Shown: piece by piece, positions 1-9,506 of the stretch | Layout: every line of letters starts with the position of its first letter | Numbering within the stretch: the stretch's first letter is position 1 | Origin: Prosthecobacter vanneervenii | GTDB lineage: Bacteria; Verrucomicrobiota; Verrucomicrobiia; Verrucomicrobiales; Verrucomicrobiaceae | Direction of reading: 5' to 3' | Assembly: GCF_014203095.1 (NCBI RefSeq) | Contig: NZ_JACHIG010000003.1 | Coordinates: 186,001 to 250,000, forward strand | DNA: 64,000 bases | Position numbers and translations under genes: made by a program | Notes under the pieces: model-generated | What the model saw: only the letters and a program-made list of their open reading frames with translations | The model's database searches: none | What the model was told of the DNA's origin: nothing

Positions 1-1252
1 CGATCTGAATTTTGTGCGCGAGTTTGCACCCGACATGATCAAGGCCATCCCCGCCAAGCTGAAACTGCACGCAAGCGTGGGCGGCACAGTGAAAGCTCCG
101 CTGATCGATTCCGCGCTCGATCTGAACGCGCCTGAAATCGACTTTGTCAGCGCGGACATGCCCAGCGTGCATGACCTGCGCGTGAAACTGCACACCCATG
201 ACCGCAAAGCCACGCTGGATGACATCTCCGTCATGCTGGCAGGAGGCAAGGTGAAGCTGGCCGGCATGCTGGACGCGGCGAACACACAGGACCCTCGCTT
301 TGACCTGAAGGTGGAGGCCCGTGAGGCGCTGGTAATGCGCAATCCCACCTCCAGCGTGCGTGCGAATGCAGACATCTCCTGCGTGGGCAGTCTCAAGGCG
401 GCCCGTGTCAGCGGCACTGTGGAGGCGGTGCGCGGCCGAATTTTCCAAGAAGTGAATCTGCTGCCGAACGTGACTGGCATGATCCAGCAGGGCGAAAAGC
501 TGCCACCACCACCACCATCCACCTCCAGGGTGGATCAAAAGCTGACCCTCCCACCCATGCTCAAGGACTGGACCTTTGATCTGAAGGTGAAGACGCGCGA
601 TCCCGTGGTGATAGCCGGCAATCTGGTGAACGGAGCGATCTCGGCGGACATCGCCCTCGGCGGCACCGGAGCAGCGCCAAAGCTGACGGGATTTGCCAAC
701 GTGGATCGCATGGTTCTGAAGCTGCCTTTCAGCCTGCTGAAGATCACCAAAGGTGTGGTGACGATGAATCCGGAACAGCCCTTCACGCCGAAGCTGGATG
801 TGCGCGGCGAGTCGCGCATCGACAGCAACGACATCACCCTCTACGTCTATGGAGACACGGCCAATCCCAAGACGAGGTTCACCAGCACTCCGCCGCTGTC
901 CGAAGCGGACATCGTGACGCTGCTGGGCACGGGCATGACGCTGGGAGGCGACAACGCGCAGATGGCCAGCGAAGCCATGACACGTGCGGCCTTCCTCGTG
1001 ATCGCAGAGACCTACCGGAAAATTTTCCACAAGAAGAAAACCGTGAGCTCCGAGCCGCCGCGCCTGCATACCACCTTCAACCCCTCGGGCGCAGACCGTG
1101 CGGGCGACAGCATGCAGGCCATGTATGAGATCACGCCCAAGTTCCGGTTCATCGGCCGCTTCTCGCAGTCAGGCCGTATGAAGGGGCTGCTCGGTTATGT
1201 GCTGCGCTTTGGCAAGGCCGCGAGAGCGGTGGATGAAGACACGCAACGATGA
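1..1252 (+). CDS. tamB: TamB-like translocation/assembly module protein, C-terminal part
   Basis: The reading frame is open from the first bases of the window, so only the C-terminal ~415 residues are present; the GTG at 14 is just an internal codon. The sequence is repetitive beta-strand-like and ends with the conserved DUF490/TamB C-terminal region, including the characteristic SEADIVTLLGTG motif and a terminal VLRFGKAAR stretch. In the family, TamB is an inner-membrane-anchored periplasmic bridge that works with the outer-membrane TamA in assembling outer-membrane proteins or moving lipid. A proline run (PPPPPS) sits at about one third of the visible part. It overlaps the downstream tamA-like gene by 4 bases (ATGA), which supports a joint function. 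The 5' end cannot be judged. Confidence 0.85.
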   Translation, partial: DLNFVREFAPDMIKAIPAKLKLHASVGGTVKAPLIDSALDLNAPEIDFVSADMPSVHDLRVKLHTHDRKATLDDISVMLAGGKVKLAGMLDAANTQDPRFDLKVEAREALVMRNPTSSVRANADISCVGSLKAARVSGTVEAVRGRIFQEVNLLPNVTGMIQQGEKLPPPPPSTSRVDQKLTLPPMLKDWTFDLKVKTRDPVVIAGNLVNGAISADIALGGTGAAPKLTGFANVDRMVLKLPFSLLKITKGVVTMNPEQPFTPKLDVRGESRIDSNDITLYVYGDTANPKTRFTSTPPLSEADIVTLLGTGMTLGGDNAQMASEAMTRAAFLVIAETYRKIFHKKKTVSSEPPRLHTTFNPSGADRAGDSMQAMYEITPKFRFIGRFSQSGRMKGLLGYVLRFGKAARAVDEDTQR

Positions 1253-3312
1253 AACTGACCGCCACCCATCTGCTGAAAAAACACCGCCGGCTCTGCTGCC
1301 TGCTGGCATGCACCTGCCTGCTGGCGGCGGCACAGGCGCATGAGGTTCATTTTGGCCAGACCACCGTTCATGTGCAGGGAGTGGAGGAGGCGCAGTGGGA
1401 CCCGCTACGCGCCATGCTGATGGACCAGCTGACCCTCAACGGCACAGGCCCGGCGGGTGCACCGCTGGCGGATGACCTGGCGTTTTTTGTGCGCCAGCAT
1501 TTCATCCGCGAGGGATGGCCCGAAGCGGAGGTGGCCTGGAAGATGGCCAAGGATGGAATCGAGCTGACGGTGAAGCCGGGCCACGCCGTACGCGTGGGCA
1601 CAGTGACGCTGAAAGGCGAGCTGCCTCTGCCTGAAGACGAGCTGAAAAAATACCTGCTCAAGCCCACGCTGGAGCGCGAAGACGTGGACAAAAAGCTGCC
1701 CCAGTGGGTGGAGGCGGACCTGCAGCAGGGAGCTGGGCTGGTGCAGAGGCGCCTGCGCGCCGAGGGCTTTCTGAATGCAGAGACAGTGCTGCTGCCTGCA
1801 CCGACGGCGGGCCCGGACATGCGGCGGGATCTGTCACTGGAAGTCAAGCCAGGGCCCAAGTTCATCTTCGGCCAGGCCTCCATCACGGGATCGCCTCCGG
1901 AACTGGACAAACGGATGCAGGCGGAGATGACCGAGGCACGAGGCACGCCATTCAATGAAGCCCGCGTGCAGCAGATCCAGCAGCGGCTGGACTCCATCTG
2001 CGCCGAGCATGGCTGGCTGCATGCTTCCACCACCGCCGACTACAAACTGGGAAAAGGCGGGGGCACGGTGGATGTGGTGTTTCGTGTACAGGCCGGGGAG
2101 CGGGTGCGCATCACCAGCATCACAGCACATGAGGCTTTCAGCCGTGGGGCCAAGCGCGTATTGCTGGCCAAGTTTAAACCGCTCAAAGGCCAGCTGTACG
2201 AGGCCGAGGAGGCGGACTTCTTTTTCAAGCGTGCGCTGGACACCGGCATGTTCTCCCTGCTGGACACCAAGGTGCTGCCAGACAATGGCAGCCTGGCAGC
2301 AGGCAATCTGCGCATCACTGGCGAGGAATCGAAACCAGTCACCATCGGTTTTGAGCCCGGCTTTGACACTTTCCTTGGCGCGCAGATGGGCGTGACCTAT
2401 AAAAACACAAACTGGCGTGACTCAGGCAACACGCTGGCGGCAGAACTTAGCTACAGCATGGCTGGGCCGGTGGGCTTTGTGAGTCACACGAATCCGGCGG
2501 TGTTTAACACTCAGCACTCGGCCACAACACGCTGGGCGCTGGAGCAGTTCAACCGCTTTGAGTACAACCGTCTCGGCACCACTCTGAGCCTGGACGTGGC
2601 ACGCCGGGTAAACCACTCGCTGAGTTATTCCGTTTTCATCAGCACAACGGCAAATACCGTGACCTCCGATGTGCTGACACGAAGCCAGACCGGCCCGACG
2701 AACTATTCGCTAATGAATCTGGGCGCGAGCGTGATGTACGACCGCCGCGACAGTCCAGTGCTGACCAGAAAGGGGTGGTATGTGTCCGGCCGAATCGAAA
2801 GCTCCACAGACACCTTGGGCTCAGGCCTTAGCTTTATACGTTCAGACCTCCGAGGCGGGTGGTATATTCCGATCACCAAAAAGTTCCGCTTCGCCACCGG
2901 GGCTGAGCTGAACACCATCCAGGGTGCCACCGCGGACAAGATACCCATCGACAGCCGTGTGTTCAACGGAGGCCCCTACAGTGTACGCTCCTTTGGCATG
3001 CGCAGGCTGGGCCCGGTGACCCCGGGAGGCACACCGCTGGGAGGGACCTCGGCGCTGTTTGCCAGCGCCGAGTTTTCCTATGAGATCATTCCGAATCTCG
3101 AGCTGGCCTTCTTTGGTGACATCGGCAGCCTTGGACAGGGCAACAACTCATCGGCTCTCTCTTACTCATCGGACTTTCGCGAGGCCATCGGTGCCGGCCT
3201 GCGCTACAAGCTGCCGTTTGGTCCGATCCGCATCGACTACGGGCACAACCCAAACAAACGGACCGGCGAGCAGAGCGGCTTCCTTCACATCACGGTAGGA
3301 TTCGCATTCTAG
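1249..3312 (+). CDS. tamA: TamA-like Omp85 outer-membrane protein
   Basis: 687 residues. A signal peptide is visible (basic start, hydrophobic core, cleavage after AAAQA near residue 30), followed by POTRA-like repeats to about residue 350 and a C-terminal beta-barrel of about 320 residues. The barrel contains the Omp85 hallmark GGPYSVRSFG (usual form VRGF/Y) and the pattern YDRRDSPVLTRKGW. The protein ends in Phe (TVGFAF), as expected for barrels recognised by the BAM machinery. It begins inside the stop codon of the tamB-like gene, so the two are translationally coupled. BamA itself is the main alternative; the tamB neighbour and three-POTRA size favour TamA. Confidence 0.85.
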   Translation: MKLTATHLLKKHRRLCCLLACTCLLAAAQAHEVHFGQTTVHVQGVEEAQWDPLRAMLMDQLTLNGTGPAGAPLADDLAFFVRQHFIREGWPEAEVAWKMAKDGIELTVKPGHAVRVGTVTLKGELPLPEDELKKYLLKPTLEREDVDKKLPQWVEADLQQGAGLVQRRLRAEGFLNAETVLLPAPTAGPDMRRDLSLEVKPGPKFIFGQASITGSPPELDKRMQAEMTEARGTPFNEARVQQIQQRLDSICAEHGWLHASTTADYKLGKGGGTVDVVFRVQAGERVRITSITAHEAFSRGAKRVLLAKFKPLKGQLYEAEEADFFFKRALDTGMFSLLDTKVLPDNGSLAAGNLRITGEESKPVTIGFEPGFDTFLGAQMGVTYKNTNWRDSGNTLAAELSYSMAGPVGFVSHTNPAVFNTQHSATTRWALEQFNRFEYNRLGTTLSLDVARRVNHSLSYSVFISTTANTVTSDVLTRSQTGPTNYSLMNLGASVMYDRRDSPVLTRKGWYVSGRIESSTDTLGSGLSFIRSDLRGGWYIPITKKFRFATGAELNTIQGATADKIPIDSRVFNGGPYSVRSFGMRRLGPVTPGGTPLGGTSALFASAEFSYEIIPNLELAFFGDIGSLGQGNNSSALSYSSDFREAIGAGLRYKLPFGPIRIDYGHNPNKRTGEQSGFLHITVGFAF

Positions 3313-3313
3313 T

Positions 3314-4219
3314 TCAGGCGCCTGCGGGTTTCCGGCTGAAGCCGCCGACCACGGTGTGATAGCTGCCCCAAAGAACCAGCACACCACCCATCGCCTGGGC
3401 CATGGTAAACGGCTCGGCAAAAAGGGCGATGCTGGAAAGCGAGATGACCAGCGGTACTGTCATCTGGAAAGCGCCTCCAGCGGCCACGGAAAGGAAGCGG
3501 AAGCCTTCCGTCATCGCCAGCTGGCCAAAGCTGGCGCACAGAGCTGCCGTAGTCAGCAGCAGCACATCCATCAGGCTCAGTGTATCAAAATGTGCCATGG
3601 CCAGCGGCAGGGAGAGAAGCAGGGCGTAGATGCACTGGGATGAAAAAATCGTGGCGCTTGTCTCTGTGCGCGTGAGCTGGCGGATGACCACCACCACAGT
3701 GGCGGCAAGCACCGCACCGATGAGAGCGACCATCTCGTGATGGCCAAAGTGAGCGATGGTGCCCGGAGCCAGCCCCGTCAGCAGGCTCAAGCCGGAAAGC
3801 GCCAGCAAGATGCCAAAGAGCTTCACCACCCCCAGCCGCTCATGCAGAACGAAGGCGGCCATGATGGCGGCAAAGATGGTCCAGGTGTTGCCAATGAGCG
3901 TGGCCTTGCCAGCACCCAGCGGCCCGATGGTGGTGTAGTAGGCTGCCGTGCCCAGAGCGCCAAGCACGCCACGCGATGCCAGCAGCCAGCTCTGAAATGA
4001 ACGGCGCAGGTTCAAGGTGCCTGCGGGTGCAAAGAGAATGATGGTCAAGGCCAGGCCGATAGCGGCGCGAAACGTCATCGACATCCATGGATCCACATTG
4101 CGATGCGAGGCCAGATCCTTCAGCAGCAGGGCATTGCCGGAAAAGCAGGCGAGAGAGAGCAGCATGGCCTTTGCGCCGCGCCTTGGATCGAGCTGGAGTT
4201 TAATGTGAGGGGTGCTCAT
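3314..4219 (-). CDS. DMT-superfamily (EamA) exporter
   Basis: 301 residues from the ATG at 4219. Two EamA repeats give about ten hydrophobic segments with short loops, typical of drug/metabolite transporters in the inner membrane. Segments include GLALTIILFAP, LIGNTWTIFAAIMAAFV and GALGTAAYYTTIGPLGAGKA. The substrate cannot be read from sequence; relatives export amino acids, nucleosides or drugs. The frame is open further upstream to 4306, but that extension is strongly basic and unlike the family N-terminus, so the start at MSTPHIK was preferred. It converges on the tamA-like gene with a single base between the two stop codons. Confidence 0.8.
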   Translation of the reverse strand: MSTPHIKLQLDPRRGAKAMLLSLACFSGNALLLKDLASHRNVDPWMSMTFRAAIGLALTIILFAPAGTLNLRRSFQSWLLASRGVLGALGTAAYYTTIGPLGAGKATLIGNTWTIFAAIMAAFVLHERLGVVKLFGILLALSGLSLLTGLAPGTIAHFGHHEMVALIGAVLAATVVVVIRQLTRTETSATIFSSQCIYALLLSLPLAMAHFDTLSLMDVLLLTTAALCASFGQLAMTEGFRFLSVAAGGAFQMTVPLVISLSSIALFAEPFTMAQAMGGVLVLWGSYHTVVGGFSRKPAGA

Positions 4220-4579
4220 GGAGGTGCCGGTTTGAGGGCGACCTCTGGCATCATGTCTGATTTTTCTGTCTCGTGATGATGAGCGCTTTCTGCGCGGGTT
4301 CCTCAAACCGTGGTGTTAGGCATGCCAAAGGGCGCGTACCGTTTTTACAACGGCACGAATCGCAATTCGGCTGGCAGGTTTGAGGTTCATCAGACACGGG
4401 ATCATGGATGCAAAATACGGAAGTGCAAACCTGATCTTCACCCCCTTCTTTCTCTATCTGAAGCATCAAGGCCAACTGAAAAGCGCACACAAAAGAAGCG
4501 GACGAAGCGACACCACTCGCTCCGCCCGCCTGTCTGAACGCCCCGGCACACGATCCGCATACCGGCCCCAAGGATGGCG
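4220..4579. other. Intergenic stretch upstream of the DMT exporter
   Basis: About 360 bases between the 3' end of the TonB receptor and the start of the DMT gene, both on the minus strand. Several open frames of 60-106 codons cross it, but none has a recognisable protein or a convincing start. A short imperfect hairpin (CCGTT/AACGG) lies near 4338. It presumably contains the exporter promoter; I could not identify one. Confidence 0.5.
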
Positions 4580-6904
4580 TTAGAAAACCACCGTCAATGC
4601 CACCCGCCCATTGATGCCAGGCTGGGTGTAGCGGTCGAGCTGCGGATTTGCTGCATCCACGCCACGCACATTTTGATACAGCCAGTACTTCTGGTTGGTG
4701 AGGTTGTAGATGCCGGCAGAGAGAGTGATATTTTTGGAAAGCTGCCAGCGGGCAACTAAGTCGAGCGTGAGGGCGCTCGGCGTTTTGAACTGGTTGATAC
4801 CGCCGGGGGAGGAGAAGGTGGAGCCTTTGCGGCCATAGTAGGTCGAGATCAGCTCCATCTGCCAGGTCTCCCGGCGATAACGCAGACCGGTGACGAGCTT
4901 GAAGGGGTCAACGCTGGCAAGTGGCTGCTTGTTCTGCCCGTCCCAGCCCTGGCTGCAAGCGGCGTTGGTGAAGATGCCGAAGTTTCCCAGCGACTCATGA
5001 ATGAAGCCGAGCGTCGAGTCACCTTTAAACTCGAGACCATAGATTTCCGCCGAAGAAAGGTTGGTGCTCTGATAGATGATGGGATCGCCAGGAGCGCCAG
5101 TTCCCCCAACCTGCATGAAGCTGTTGATGAAGTTTTCGTAGTGGTTGTAATAGCCAGCCAGGTTCCATGAAGAGGACTTTCCTTTGCGGCGAACTCCGAT
5201 TTCGAAGCTGTTGCTGGCTTCCTTCTTCAGATTTGGATTCGGCACGGTCTGGTAGCCAAACGCTGTGTTTGTGATAGTCGCGTTCAGCTCTTCACCGCTT
5301 GGGTTGCGGAAGCCGTTCGCATACTGGAAGTAGGCGCTGTGCTCCTCATCGATTTTGAAAAGGTAGGCAAGTTTGGGGGCAATGGCGAACTGGTTAAAAT
5401 CTTGTGCAGTCCGACCGGCGCTGGCGCTCAGATAGAGCGGATCTGAATTCGTCTCCACATGGTAGTATTCAGCGCGCACTCCCGGTGTCAGATGATGGCG
5501 CTGGTTTTGGCCCCAGCTGATTTCATCCTGGATGTAAAGACCCACGCGCGAGGTGCGCGTATCTGGCATGTCCTTCAGAGGATAGGTGTCTGGAGTGATG
5601 ATTTTTGTCTGAGTGCCAGTTGTTAAGTTGTACTCCGTGGCATCACGAACACGACTGGAGAAAGATGTGACCATTTGGGAGCCGTAGGCCAGCGTGTGAT
5701 TCAGATCTCCCGTTTTGAATGCCTTCGTGAAGTCGAAGTTTGCCCCAATGTGATCCTGACGGCACCTATAGTCGCGTATTCGCAGACGATCCTGATAGGA
5801 GGGGGTAATTCGGTCACGATCCTCGACCTGATGCTCGGGTGTTTCGGCAACCTGGTAATAGGCACTCCATGTCAGATGATCGAAAATCCAGCCGAGCCCT
5901 GCAGCATCATATTTGTGTTCAAGGCTGAAGCGCATGCGGTGCAGATCGTCGTTGAGCAACAAGGATTTTACATTGTAGTTCACGCCAGGGGCGGCCACAA
6001 CCACGCGGCGTGCGCTGAGGAGATCGTTGTCGCTGGATCGCTCCAGATATTCGCCCGTCAGTTCAAAACGATCTCGCGCTGAAGGCCTCCACACCACCTT
6101 GGAGAGCCAGTTGTTCACGTTGTAATTGGCATGATCCGGCTCAATGGAGCCGCGATTATCCACCTCGTGTCCATCACGCCGTGTGCAATGGAGGAGAAAG
6201 TCCACATTGCCAGCATGCTGCGCCATGCTGAGGGTGTGTCCCCAGCTGTCATCCGTGCTGTCGTAGCGCGTGGTCAAACGTGCCACGGAGTTTCTGCCGG
6301 AGGGAGATTGCGCGAGCAGATCCTCGGGGTCGATGGTGGTGAAAGAAACCACGCCGGCAAGCGCGTCGCTGCCGTAGAGGGAGGAGGCGGCGTTTTTGAG
6401 AACCTCCACCTGCTTGAGAGAATCCACATCTATGTAGTCTCGTCCGATGTTATAGGCGCCGCCGAAAGTGAACTGATCGGGCTGACGAATGCCATCCATC
6501 GTCATGAGCACTCGATTGCCATCCAGTCCACGGATGTTGATGCTAGAGGTGCCGGGGCGCGAATTGGCGGCCGGTCCCGAGCCACCCACGCCGTAGGGCA
6601 CGCTCACGCCAGGCTCGTAACGTGCATAATCACGCATGCCGGTGGCCAGTGAAAAGACGCTGGCGTCCTGATTGAGCACCGTGGTCGAGGCAGGAACATC
6701 GGCACCTGGCTGGGCACTGCGCGACGCAACAACCACGATTTCCGGCAGCACTGGACCTCCCGCGGCATTTTGTATTTCGGCTTCTTTTTTCGCCGATTTT
6801 TGGATGTCTTTTGTGGGCCGGGCTTGTTCCTGGGCCGTCGAAGGCAGGCCGCAGGTAAGCATGAACAGCGAGAGTGTGTGCAATAACGCAGGAGGTGATT
6901 TCAT
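4580..6904 (-). CDS. TonB-dependent outer-membrane receptor, probably heme/hemoglobin type
   Basis: 774 residues with a signal peptide (MKSPPALLHTLSLFML, cleavage near STAQ), then a TonB-box-like segment EIVVVASRSA at about residues 55-65. A plug domain follows with INIRGLDGNRVLMTMDGIRQ-like motifs and SSLYGSDALAGVVSF. A 22-strand barrel fills the rest, ending LTVVF with terminal Phe. The GLDGNRVL...DGIRQ wording of the plug and the ending PGINGRVALTVVF match the hemoglobin/heme receptor subfamily, so heme or an iron complex is the likely ligand. No TonB/ExbBD or heme ABC transporter lies beside it. The nearby AraC regulator and DUF4198 protein, and distant feoAB, fit an iron theme. Substrate is inferred. 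Confidence 0.85.
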   Translation of the reverse strand: MKSPPALLHTLSLFMLTCGLPSTAQEQARPTKDIQKSAKKEAEIQNAAGGPVLPEIVVVASRSAQPGADVPASTTVLNQDASVFSLATGMRDYARYEPGVSVPYGVGGSGPAANSRPGTSSINIRGLDGNRVLMTMDGIRQPDQFTFGGAYNIGRDYIDVDSLKQVEVLKNAASSLYGSDALAGVVSFTTIDPEDLLAQSPSGRNSVARLTTRYDSTDDSWGHTLSMAQHAGNVDFLLHCTRRDGHEVDNRGSIEPDHANYNVNNWLSKVVWRPSARDRFELTGEYLERSSDNDLLSARRVVVAAPGVNYNVKSLLLNDDLHRMRFSLEHKYDAAGLGWIFDHLTWSAYYQVAETPEHQVEDRDRITPSYQDRLRIRDYRCRQDHIGANFDFTKAFKTGDLNHTLAYGSQMVTSFSSRVRDATEYNLTTGTQTKIITPDTYPLKDMPDTRTSRVGLYIQDEISWGQNQRHHLTPGVRAEYYHVETNSDPLYLSASAGRTAQDFNQFAIAPKLAYLFKIDEEHSAYFQYANGFRNPSGEELNATITNTAFGYQTVPNPNLKKEASNSFEIGVRRKGKSSSWNLAGYYNHYENFINSFMQVGGTGAPGDPIIYQSTNLSSAEIYGLEFKGDSTLGFIHESLGNFGIFTNAACSQGWDGQNKQPLASVDPFKLVTGLRYRRETWQMELISTYYGRKGSTFSSPGGINQFKTPSALTLDLVARWQLSKNITLSAGIYNLTNQKYWLYQNVRGVDAANPQLDRYTQPGINGRVALTVVF

Positions 6905-7085
6905 GAGACCTCCGCCCTAGCTCAGCGGAAGTCCGCCGCGCTTTGGCTGGAATGACCAGGAATGGCGCTCGTTTGCGTTCAATGACGCGCTGGATCAACT
7001 CACCACCATGAATTCGCAAGCTGGCGCAAAACGCCTGCGGGTTTGACATGACTTTAACGCGGCGGCGTAAACTGAAGACGTAGCT

Positions 7086-8209
7086 TCACTTCATGGCCCG
7101 ATACACCTGCTCCAGCGCCAGCACCGTGTAGGCGGTGACGAGCACAGGATCGCTTTCCATCCAGCGGCCGGAGACGGTGTTGGCCCAGGAGCCGTCACTG
7201 TTCTGCAGAATGATGAGTTTATGTGAGAGCTCCGCCGTCCAATTTACAGCACCTGATTTTGTTTTCAGCTGGTCGATACCCGCAGTGGCCAGAGCCTTGG
7301 CCATGGTGTGGTAATAGTAAAACAGCCCCTCCGCGCCCATGCCGGGGTTTTCATCCACTGTGTAATTGTTTCCGAGCCATTCGAGCGCTGCTTTCATTCG
7401 CGGGTCTTCCGGCGTAAGGCCGGCGTAAATGAAGCTGAGCATGCCTGCGTAGCTGATGCTGCCATAGTAACGCATTGGAATGGGACCTCCGTCTTTTTTG
7501 CCAGCACGTGGAGCCTGCGCACTGGAGTGTAGCCAAAAGCCCCTGTGTTATTTTTGTCAGCGCCTGCCCAAGGCTGGTCATTGGATTCTTTACGGTTCTG
7601 GCAGCGTGAGACGAACTGGATGGCGGCATCCCAGTTGAGGTCGTCCTGTTTTTCTATTGGCTTACTGGTGTCTTGAAAAAGCTTTTTTGAGTAATACAAG
7701 GCCTCCAGTGCGAAGGAGGTATTGGATAGGTCAGCATGTGCTCCTCCCTGCCCTCCGCCGTAGCCTATGCCACCGTCAAAAGGATTGTCTGCCTTGCCGA
7801 GGGTGTCAGCGTCATTCTGCTGATGCGCCACATAGCGGCTAGCACGACGGATGACCTCCTCATCCTCCGGACGGGCACGCAGCACCAAGGCCATGAGGCA
7901 GATGGCGGTGTTGTAGTTGGCCCGCGCCTTGGTGTAGATACCGCCGTCCGGCTGGACATTCTTGAGGAGGAACGTATAGCCCTTCTGCAACTCTTCGGAC
8001 GCACCTGCGCCAGCAGGATTTTGGATCAAAGCAGACAGCACCAGTGCACTCAGCGCCGGGTCTTCCGTCATCACCCAATGCCCGCTTTGGGCGTCCTGAC
8101 GCGATTTAAGAAAACCGAGTCCCCGGGTGATGGCCTGCTGAACATCCTGCTTGGTTTGGGCCGATAGAACTCCTGCCAGCAGGAAAAAGACGAATAGCAT
8201 CGTTTTCAT
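7086..8209 (-). pseudogene. Squalene-cyclase/prenyltransferase-repeat secreted protein, frameshifted
   Basis: The 5' part reads from the ATG at 8209 (signal peptide MKTMLFVFFLLAGVLSAQ) through alpha-toroid repeats and reaches NTGAFGYTPV near 7530. The family then continues in a different frame with PRAGKKDGGPIPMRYYGS, SYAGMLSFIYAG, GMGAEGLFYYYHTMAKAL and SDPVLVTAYTVLALEQVY to the TGA at 7086. Joining the two frames restores a normal-length family member (~370 residues); about one base is missing between roughly 7510 and 7535. The family, common in Planctomycetes and Verrucomicrobia, folds like prenyltransferase beta subunits/terpene cyclases and has no firmly assigned reaction. Either a real recent lesion or an assembly error. 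Confidence 0.8.
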
Positions 8210-8398
8210 GAATGTTGGCCAAAATTGCACCATCTCTAGCCCCCTCTCACAAGCCGGACGTGAGCAAAAAGCGGCTTGGAGCTGTTTTTGTCCATTTGTT
8301 TCCTGTTTTGATTCTACTGTGTGCATGTCATATCAACGCCAGTCTTTTACAATCCAACGCAAGCAGCGAGGCGTAGCCGCTGTATCGCAGATGCCTGC

Positions 8399-9406
8399 AT
8401 GAAAGCCCTCTCACTTATCCCCCTGCTGCTTGCCTTCACCTCTGCGCTGGCGAAGAACGAACCGCCTCCGGAGCTGCCTCTGCCTGTCGCAAGCTTTGGT
8501 GCCGCAGGCATGCCAGATGGGTCTTTGTATTTCTACGGTGGTCACAGCGGCAGGCGCCACAAATACAACCGCGATGAAGTGCATGGAGATCTGTTTCGCT
8601 GGAAACCTGGCGCTCCCCAATGGGAGGCATTGGCAAAAGACGAACCTGCGCAAGGAGCATCCCTGGTGGCAGCCAAAGATGGTGTGATCCGCATCGGCGG
8701 CATGGCGGCGCGGAATGCGAAGGGGGAGAAGCAGGACCTGTGGTCGAGCGAAACTGCGGCGCGCTATGACACCGAAAGCAAACACTGGGTGCCCCTGCCC
8801 AAACTCCCGCAACGGCGCTCCAGCCATGACAGCATTGTGTGCAGCAATGTGCTTTACGTCATCGGTGGCTGGCGGATGGAAGGGGATTCGGACTCCGTGT
8901 GGCATGACACGTATCTGACGCTGGATCTGACCAAGCCTGAGGCGACTTGGGAAAGCCATCCACAGCCTTTTAAACGCCGCGCTCTCGCTGTCCAGGCCCT
9001 TGGGACCAAGATCTATGCCATAGGCGGCATGACGGACGAAAATGAGACCACCAGCGCCGTCTCGGTGCTCGACACGAAAACTGGCCAATGGAGTGAAGGC
9101 CCGTCACTGCCAGCAGGAAAAATCGGTGGTTTTGGATTTGCCGCCGTGGCGCATGAGGGTCGGTTATTTGCCAGTGGCGTCACTGGACGGCTGCTCGAAC
9201 TACGGGGAGATTCCTGGGTGGCAGTGGCCAAACTTGCCCACCCACGGTACTTCCATCGACTGCTGAGCGGAGGCGCTGGCAAGCTCATCGCCATCGGCGG
9301 CGAAAGCGGTGACGGCGTCAAAGCTGCGCCAGAAGTCATCTCCGTGCCGCCAATAGGGTCTGCAGCTCTGCCTGAAGAGCCAGCTCCTGCAGCTAAAAAG
9401 TCCTGA
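8399..9406 (+). CDS. Secreted kelch-repeat beta-propeller protein
   Basis: 335 residues from the ATG at 8399, chosen because it starts a clear signal peptide (MKALSLIPLLLAFTSALA). About five to six kelch-like blades follow, marked by repeated double glycines after hydrophobic strands: LYFYGGHSG, VIRIGGMAA, LYVIGGWRM, IYAIGGMTD, LIAIGGESG. Each is followed by a W-containing strand (QWEAL, HWVPL, TWESH, QWSEG). Kelch propellers are binding scaffolds or sialidase/mutarotase-like enzymes; no catalytic residues are evident. It is divergent from the frameshifted cyclase-repeat gene, with about 190 bases between them. Function unknown. Confidence 0.75.
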   Translation: MKALSLIPLLLAFTSALAKNEPPPELPLPVASFGAAGMPDGSLYFYGGHSGRRHKYNRDEVHGDLFRWKPGAPQWEALAKDEPAQGASLVAAKDGVIRIGGMAARNAKGEKQDLWSSETAARYDTESKHWVPLPKLPQRRSSHDSIVCSNVLYVIGGWRMEGDSDSVWHDTYLTLDLTKPEATWESHPQPFKRRALAVQALGTKIYAIGGMTDENETTSAVSVLDTKTGQWSEGPSLPAGKIGGFGFAAVAHEGRLFASGVTGRLLELRGDSWVAVAKLAHPRYFHRLLSGGAGKLIAIGGESGDGVKAAPEVISVPPIGSAALPEEPAPAAKKS

Positions 9407-9506
9407 GCTGGCTGCGAAGCTCGCACTCAAAGCAGACATCAGCAAAAACTAGCCTGACAGCTCACAAATCCAGAGATATATTGAGATTGAGTTGCATTAC
9501 CAATAA

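Noticed and set aside
4251-4571. A 106-codon open frame between the TonB receptor and the DMT gene
   Set aside because: No recognisable domain and overlaps the likely promoter of the DMT gene.
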